39,760 bases of DNA from Lachnospiraceae bacterium (GTDB taxonomy: Bacteria > Bacillota > Clostridia > Lachnospirales > Lachnospiraceae): contig JALEKK010000005.1 of assembly GCA_022769005.1 (NCBI GenBank), positions 1 through 39,760 of the forward strand, read 5' to 3'. Position 1 is the first letter of the stretch. Each line of letters begins with the position of its first letter. Shown piece after piece: positions 35,207 through 39,760 of the stretch. The position numbers and the translations under genes are program-made. Under the pieces are notes generated by a model. It had not been told where the DNA came from. It searched no databases and worked only from the letters and a program-made list of their open reading frames with translations.

Positions 35207-36012
35207 GAGGAATATTTGATACTCATGCTCATTATGACGATGAAGCATTTGACGGAGACAGAGAAGAGATTCTGTCGGAGTTGGAGAAACAGGGATATTC
35301 CGGAATTGTCGACATAGGAGCAAGCTTCGATTCATGTAAGAAGGCAGTGGAATTATCCGAAAGTCATAATATAGTTTATGCTACCGTCGGAATACATCCG
35401 GATTGCATAGAGGATTTTTTTGAAGGCGGCGACAGCAAAAATACATCAGATAACAAAGTTATCGGAGAAATGTATAATATGATAAAAAATCACAAAAAGG
35501 TCGTTGCCGTCGGAGAGATAGGACTTGATTACCACAATATGACATGTGAAAAGGATGTACAGGCCGTATGGTTCAGGGCACAGCTTGACATGGCAAAGGA
35601 GTTGTCAATGCCCGTCGTTATCCATTCAAGGGAAGCTGAGAGGGATACCGAGGTAATATTGAAAGAATATGCGGGGAAGCTCCCGCCGAGCATTATGCAC
35701 TGTTACTCATATTCCAAAGAGAGTGCGAGAGAATTTATAAAAATGGATTACTACTTAGGTATAGGCGGCGTTGTTACGTTTAAAAATGCCAAAAAGCTGG
35801 TTGAAGCGGTGGAGGACACACCTATATCAAGAATTGTTTTGGAAACCGACTGCCCGTATCTCTCTCCCGAACCTAACAGAGGAAAACGCAATTCTTCACT
35901 TAATCTTCCATTTATAGTCGAGAAGATTGCTCAAATTAAAAATATTGACCCGGAGGAAGTAATAGAAGTAACAACTTCAAATGCAAAGAAATTATATGGC
36001 ATATCTCTCTAA
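35203..36012 (+). CDS. tatD: TatD-family metal-dependent DNase
   Basis: A 269-residue TIM-barrel hydrolase. Metal ligands are visible in DTHAHYDD (H8, H10), AVGEIGLDYH, VIHSREAE, MHCYSYS and ETDCPYLSPEP. TatD proteins act as 3'-5' exonucleases in DNA repair and as D-aminoacyl hydrolase-like enzymes in some species. It overlaps metG by four bases and its last codons overlap rsmA. In most Firmicutes rnmV (ribonuclease M5) stands between tatD and rsmA; it is absent at this place. Confidence 0.94.
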   Translation: MRGIFDTHAHYDDEAFDGDREEILSELEKQGYSGIVDIGASFDSCKKAVELSESHNIVYATVGIHPDCIEDFFEGGDSKNTSDNKVIGEMYNMIKNHKKVVAVGEIGLDYHNMTCEKDVQAVWFRAQLDMAKELSMPVVIHSREAERDTEVILKEYAGKLPPSIMHCYSYSKESAREFIKMDYYLGIGGVVTFKNAKKLVEAVEDTPISRIVLETDCPYLSPEPNRGKRNSSLNLPFIVEKIAQIKNIDPEEVIEVTTSNAKKLYGISL

Positions 36013-36862
36013 TCCTACGGAAACCAGGGCCGTACTTGAAATGTTTGGTTTCTCATTTGCGAAAAAGTACGGTCAAAACTTCCTTATAGACGGCAATACG
36101 GTTAACAATATAGTAAAAAGCGCCGGAATTACAAAAGAAGATACGGTACTTGAAATCGGACCGGGCATCGGGACGATGACACAGGTACTTTGTGAGCATG
36201 CAAAAAATGTTATAGCGGTCGAGATAGACAAAAGACTTATTGACGTGCTTACATTTACACTCAAAGATTATGATAATGTTACCGTAATTAACAGTGATAT
36301 TTTAAAATGTAATATAGAAGAATTATGTGAAAAATATTCACACGACGGAAAATTAAAAGTTGTGGCGAATTTGCCGTATTACATTACCACGCCGATTATA
36401 ATGGAATTACTTGAAAAAAATAACAATTCGGTTATTGAATCCATAACGGTCATGATCCAAAAGGAAGTGGCGGAAAGATTGGGTGCCGAACCGGGTAATA
36501 AAGACTACGGCGCAATAACGCTGTCGATTAATTATTATTCGGATGCAAATATTGTCATGAATGTACCGTCAAGTTGTTTTATGCCGAAGCCGAATGTTGA
36601 CTCCGCCGTTATAAGAATGGATATTTACGACAAGCCGCCGGTTAAGACAAAAGACGAAACTAAGATGTTCAAAATTATAAAAGCGGCATTTTCTCAAAGA
36701 AGAAAAACATTGGTTAACAGTGTAAGCGGCTCAACGGATATAGCAAAAGAAACGATTCTTAAGTCGTTAAACGAAATGGGATTATCCGAAAGTGTGAGAG
36801 GGGAGGCGCTTTCTCTGGAACAATTTGCGAAATTATCCGATAAAATTATTGAAAACGGTTGA
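35996..36862 (+). CDS. rsmA: 16S rRNA dimethyladenosine transferase
   Basis: The KsgA enzyme that dimethylates two adjacent adenosines near the 3' end of 16S rRNA late in small-subunit assembly. Of 288 residues from this start, KKYGQNFLID is the usual entry motif, EIGPGIGTMT binds S-adenosylmethionine, VEIDKRL follows, and ANLPYYITTP is the catalytic NLPY motif. FMPKPNVDSAVI and FSQRRKTL complete the family pattern. Two ATGs are in frame, 35981 and 35996; I prefer the second because MAYLSNPTET suits the family N-terminus. Both lie inside tatD, so the genes overlap. Confidence 0.95.
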   Translation: MAYLSNPTETRAVLEMFGFSFAKKYGQNFLIDGNTVNNIVKSAGITKEDTVLEIGPGIGTMTQVLCEHAKNVIAVEIDKRLIDVLTFTLKDYDNVTVINSDILKCNIEELCEKYSHDGKLKVVANLPYYITTPIIMELLEKNNNSVIESITVMIQKEVAERLGAEPGNKDYGAITLSINYYSDANIVMNVPSSCFMPKPNVDSAVIRMDIYDKPPVKTKDETKMFKIIKAAFSQRRKTLVNSVSGSTDIAKETILKSLNEMGLSESVRGEALSLEQFAKLSDKIIENG

Positions 36863-36899
36863 TGGAATTTCATCATATATATACGGAAAGTGAGTAAAT

Positions 36900-37415
36900 A
36901 TGAATAAACTGTTAGCTGTCCCCGTGGCGGCGGTAAGTATAGTGTCATCACTTTTTTTAAGCGGATGTGCCCAATCATCATTTTATAAATTTGCGGTTAA
37001 TATAGACGACAGGTGGACTGATAAATCAACTCCTATTATTGCTCATATTACGGGACCCAAGGATATATATTATGCAATAGAACCCTCAAATATTGAGAAC
37101 GGCGGAGTTGAACTGTCAAAAGGTTCTTACAATATCAGCTATATTAATCCGGTAAATGATGACGGCTCCGTATATAAATTGAGAGACGCTGAAGTTAAAA
37201 CGGAAAACAAAACAACGACAATTCATTTGTCATCCGATTATGTGGAGTCAAAGGATGTTCCTTTGGAGTATTTAAATAAAATTTATTCCGAGGTGGACGC
37301 CATTCCGACGGATAACAGCGGAATATCGGAAGATTACAAAAACGCCGTAAAGATTAAACTTGAAAAAGTAATTAATGATAAGAAAAAACTGCAGAATAAT
37401 GGTTATGCAGATTAA
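36900..37415 (+). CDS. Putative small lipoprotein
   Basis: A 171-residue secreted protein with a type II signal peptide: basic MNK, a hydrophobic stretch, and lipobox LSGC with Cys23. After cleavage it would be tethered to the outer face of the membrane. The mature part looks mainly beta (VNIDDRWT, TPIIAHITGPKDIYYAI, GSYNISYINPV), with a charged C-terminal helix. I do not recognise a family. GGAAAGTGAG precedes the ATG. The gene follows rsmA by 37 bases and ends at a very strong terminator. Confidence 0.75.
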   Translation: MNKLLAVPVAAVSIVSSLFLSGCAQSSFYKFAVNIDDRWTDKSTPIIAHITGPKDIYYAIEPSNIENGGVELSKGSYNISYINPVNDDGSVYKLRDAEVKTENKTTTIHLSSDYVESKDVPLEYLNKIYSEVDAIPTDNSGISEDYKNAVKIKLEKVINDKKKLQNNGYAD

Positions 37416-37416
37416 T

Positions 37417-37465
37417 AAACGCCGTAAATGATATGCCTTACTTAAACGTATCATTTACGGCGTTT
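37417..37465 (+). terminator. Terminator after the lipoprotein gene
   Basis: Perfect 17-bp stem AAACGCCGTAAATGATA (37417-37433) with 37449-37465, 15-base loop, starting immediately after the stop codon. The T-tract is short (GTTTC), so RNA stability may be a second role. Confidence 0.8.
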
Positions 37466-37559
37466 CATTATTACTTTTTCTTACGACTGTGGAAAAGCAC
37501 TTTTGACAGTAATATCATGTTATACTGTATGACACAATATTTGGAATCGAGGAATATGT

Positions 37560-39467
37560 ATGGTACTTTCATGTCAGAATATCTCCAAATCATATGGAGA
37601 TAAAAAGATATTAGAAAATATAAGCTTTAATATAGAAGATAAGGAAAAGGTTGCGATAACAGGCATAAACGGAGCGGGCAAAACAACTCTACTGAAGATT
37701 ATTGCCGGAGAGTGTGATGCGGATGAAGGCGTTGCGGCATTGTCTAAGGGAAAGAGGATGGGATATTTGTCTCAGGACAGCTTTATTAACAGTGATAAAA
37801 CCATATATGATGAACTGTTATCCATAAAAAAAGAAGTCATTGACTTGGAACATTCATTGAGAAAATGTGAAGAGGAAATGAAACATGCAGACGGTGTGCA
37901 TCTTCAAAGACTGATGGATAAATATACAAATCTGACGCACCTGTTTGAGAAAAATGACGGATATACATATATAAGCGAAATAAAAGGAACTCTTTATGGG
38001 TTGGGCTTCGGAGATAAGGATTTTAACAGGTCCGTAAGTACTCTGTCGGGAGGCCAAAAAACAAGGGCAGCTCTGGCAAGACTCCTTCTTGTAAAGCCGG
38101 ATTTGATAATACTGGATGAGCCTACAAACCATCTGGACATAAAATCCATGGATTATCTTATTAATTATCTTACGGGCTATAACGGAGCTGTTCTTGTTGT
38201 ATCACATGACAGATTTTTCCTGGACCGTATTGCAGATAAAGTAATCGAGGTAGAAAACGGAAAAGCAAGTGTATTTTCCGGTAATTATACCGAGTATTCC
38301 AAGAAAAAGAAGCAAATGAGACAGGCTCAAATGAATGCATATTTTAATCAGCAAAGAGAAATAGAGCATCAAAGAAAGGTAATAGATAAGCTTAAACAGT
38401 TCAACAGAGAAAAAAGCATTAAGAGAGCGGAAAGCAGAGAAAAGGCGCTGGAAAAGACGGACATGCTTGAAAAGCCCGCAGAACTTAATGCCGACATGAG
38501 ACTGTCTCTTACTCCAAGGGTAATAAGCGGTAATGATGTATTGACAATAAAAAATCTTTCCAAGTCTTATGAAGATAAAGTATTGTTTTCAAATGTGAAT
38601 ATAGAGATAAAAAGGGGAGAACATGTTGCCGTCATAGGAGAAAACGGAAGCGGTAAAACAACTCTTATGAAAATAATAAGAGGTCTTGAATCATACGACA
38701 GCGGAGAAGTACGGCTTGGAAGTAAGGTTGAAACCGGATATTACGATCAGGAACATCAGGTGCTTCACAGTGAAAAAACACTGTTTGACGAACTGTCGGA
38801 CGAATATCCGGAATTGACAAATACGGAAATACGTAATACTCTTGCGGCGTTTTTATTTACCGGCGAAGATGTATTTAAACGTATAGGAGATTTGAGCGGA
38901 GGCGAAAGAGGAAGGGTGTCTCTTGCAAAACTTATGCTCAGTAACGCCAACTTTCTTATATTGGACGAACCTACCAATCACCTGGATATTAACTCAAAGG
39001 AAATACTGGAAGATGCCTTGGAAGCCTATGAGGGTACCGTATTATATGTATCTCATGACAGGTATTTTATAAACAGAACTGCCGGAAAGATACTTGAACT
39101 CTCTGATAAGAAATTTACTGAATATCTCGGGAATTATGATTATTATCTTCAAAAAAAATCAGAAAAAAATACAAATAATCGAGATATTTCTCCATCGAAT
39201 AATGTTTCGGAGGATAATAAGGGTAAACTCGACTGGCAGGAAATGAAAAAACAGGCCGGTAATCGCAAAAAACGTGAAAGAGAATTAGAAAAATGTGAAG
39301 AACGTATAGCGGAGTTGGAGGAAAAGATAGGAGAACTCGAGATAAAAATGTCGGAACCGTCAATTGCAAGTAATGTTTCCGAATTACAAAAGTTATTTAA
39401 AGAACAGAGCGCCTATAACGATGAATTATCCGAACTGTATGTTAAATGGGAGGAATTGGGAGAATAA
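37560..39467 (+). CDS. ABC-F family ATPase (Uup/YdiF type)
   Basis: A cytoplasmic 635-residue protein with two ABC domains and no membrane part. Walker A sequences are GINGAGKTT and GENGSGKTT, signatures LSGGQKTRAALA and LSGGERGRVSLA, and both Walker B regions read ILDEPTNHLDI. Between them lies the charged linker (about 240-310) that reaches the ribosomal P/E sites in ABC-F proteins. The C-terminus (about 545-635) is a coiled coil (ERELEKCEERIAELEEKIGEL) as in Uup/YdiF. ABC-F proteins relieve stalled ribosomes; some protect from antibiotics. Linker length and housekeeping setting favour a translation factor. GAGGA lies six bases before the ATG. Confidence 0.93.
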   Translation: MVLSCQNISKSYGDKKILENISFNIEDKEKVAITGINGAGKTTLLKIIAGECDADEGVAALSKGKRMGYLSQDSFINSDKTIYDELLSIKKEVIDLEHSLRKCEEEMKHADGVHLQRLMDKYTNLTHLFEKNDGYTYISEIKGTLYGLGFGDKDFNRSVSTLSGGQKTRAALARLLLVKPDLIILDEPTNHLDIKSMDYLINYLTGYNGAVLVVSHDRFFLDRIADKVIEVENGKASVFSGNYTEYSKKKKQMRQAQMNAYFNQQREIEHQRKVIDKLKQFNREKSIKRAESREKALEKTDMLEKPAELNADMRLSLTPRVISGNDVLTIKNLSKSYEDKVLFSNVNIEIKRGEHVAVIGENGSGKTTLMKIIRGLESYDSGEVRLGSKVETGYYDQEHQVLHSEKTLFDELSDEYPELTNTEIRNTLAAFLFTGEDVFKRIGDLSGGERGRVSLAKLMLSNANFLILDEPTNHLDINSKEILEDALEAYEGTVLYVSHDRYFINRTAGKILELSDKKFTEYLGNYDYYLQKKSEKNTNNRDISPSNNVSEDNKGKLDWQEMKKQAGNRKKRERELEKCEERIAELEEKIGELEIKMSEPSIASNVSELQKLFKEQSAYNDELSELYVKWEELGE

Positions 39468-39572
39468 ACATTAAAGATATAACGTTTTACGGCAAATTTT
39501 TTCGGAAATTTCTTTTTAAAAGCAGTTGAAAACTTCTTTATTGAAAATATCTATATGTTGTATTGCGGTTTG

Positions 39573-39601
39573 TTGACATTACTTTTTATAAATGATATTT
39601 T
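39573..39601 (+). promoter_or_regulatory. Promoter of the DUF1858 gene
   Basis: TTGACA (39573-39578) and TATTTT (39596-39601) at 17 bases, with TG one base before the -10 (extended -10). Confidence 0.7.
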
Positions 39602-39637
39602 ACCAATATTATTATGAATTATACGGGAGGTAATATT

Positions 39638-39760
39638 ATGAGTAGAGTTACAAAAGATACTACAATCGGAGAAGCTCTTCAGATTGATCAGGGTCTTGTA
39701 CAGCTTTTCTCTGCAATGGGAATGCATTGTTTCGGATGCCATTTCTCAGCGGATGAGACA
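39638..39760 (+). CDS. DUF1858-domain protein, cut by window edge
   Basis: The first 41 codons of a small protein that continues past the window. TTIGEALQIDQGLVQLFSAM, then GMHCFGCHFSADE with CxxC, match DUF1858, a small domain often found alone or before hybrid-cluster and ScdA-like iron proteins. A role with iron-sulfur or redox chemistry is likely but not shown. GGGAGG precedes the ATG by eight bases, and a good promoter lies upstream. Confidence 0.85.
   Translation, partial: MSRVTKDTTIGEALQIDQGLVQLFSAMGMHCFGCHFSADET

Noticed and set aside
37503-37531. TTGACA upstream of the ABC-F gene as a promoter
   Set aside because: TATACT is only 12 bases away and at 17 bases the sequence is TGTATG; not convincing.

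Overview
The window comes from a low-GC Gram-positive anaerobe of the class Clostridia, most likely a Lachnospiraceae-type bacterium (Butyrivibrio, Roseburia or Eubacterium-like). The grounds are AT-rich DNA with strong AGGAGG ribosome sites and TTGACA-N17-TATAAT promoters, a SCIFF peptide with its radical SAM maturase, Rex, MecA, a GerW/YtfJ sporulation-type protein, KARI, NADP-type glutamate dehydrogenase, DUF5685 and DUF1858 proteins. It is chromosomal housekeeping DNA with tight operons. I saw no rRNA, tRNA or CRISPR array.

Layout. 1-134: the first codons of a transposase on the minus strand, running off the left edge, with a hairpin over its ribosome site. 247-3931: SCIFF RiPP locus (scfA, terminator, structured spacer, scfB), then recJ. 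3971-6463: minus-strand genes, namely a ClC-type anion transporter coupled to a CYTH triphosphatase, and HU with its own promoter and terminator. 6553-11048: rex behind a candidate Rex operator, then nnr, alr and a CBS/CorC protein. 11141-12878: ilvN and ilvC. 12898-14914: mecA and an S66 carboxypeptidase. 14942-22608: a cell-envelope operon (zapA, U32 protein, SEDS glycosyltransferase, class B PBP, a small unknown protein, DUF2953 protein, GerW/YtfJ). 22828-24326: clpX. 24370-25804: gdhA (minus). 25949-27559: LCP wall-polymer ligase. 27657-33187: folC, a 54-residue protein, a zinc-ribbon/TPR membrane protein, a YigZ/IMPACT protein, a 55-residue helical protein, a DUF5685 protein and a J-domain/TPR protein. 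33203-37465: metG, tatD, rsmA and a small lipoprotein. 37560-39467: ABC-F ATPase. 39638 to the end: a DUF1858 protein cut by the window edge.

How the genes work together. scfA/scfB make a thioether-bridged peptide. The zapA operon pairs a division-ring protein with a SEDS/PBP peptidoglycan synthase, and alr, the S66 peptidase and the LCP protein add to wall metabolism. rex and nnr both concern NAD(P)H. gdhA and ilvN/ilvC serve amino-acid synthesis. metG, rsmA, the ABC-F protein and possibly the U32 protein serve translation.

The best leads for new biology are sequence departures inside familiar families. They are a Rex that has lost its glycine-rich NAD loop, a CLC-F-like transporter with no gating glutamate, an uncharacterised small-protein/DUF5685/J-protein cassette whose DUF5685 member has two aspartate-rich motifs, and the structured scfA-scfB spacer. 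SCIFF itself is a described RiPP family. No wholly new multi-gene system is evident.
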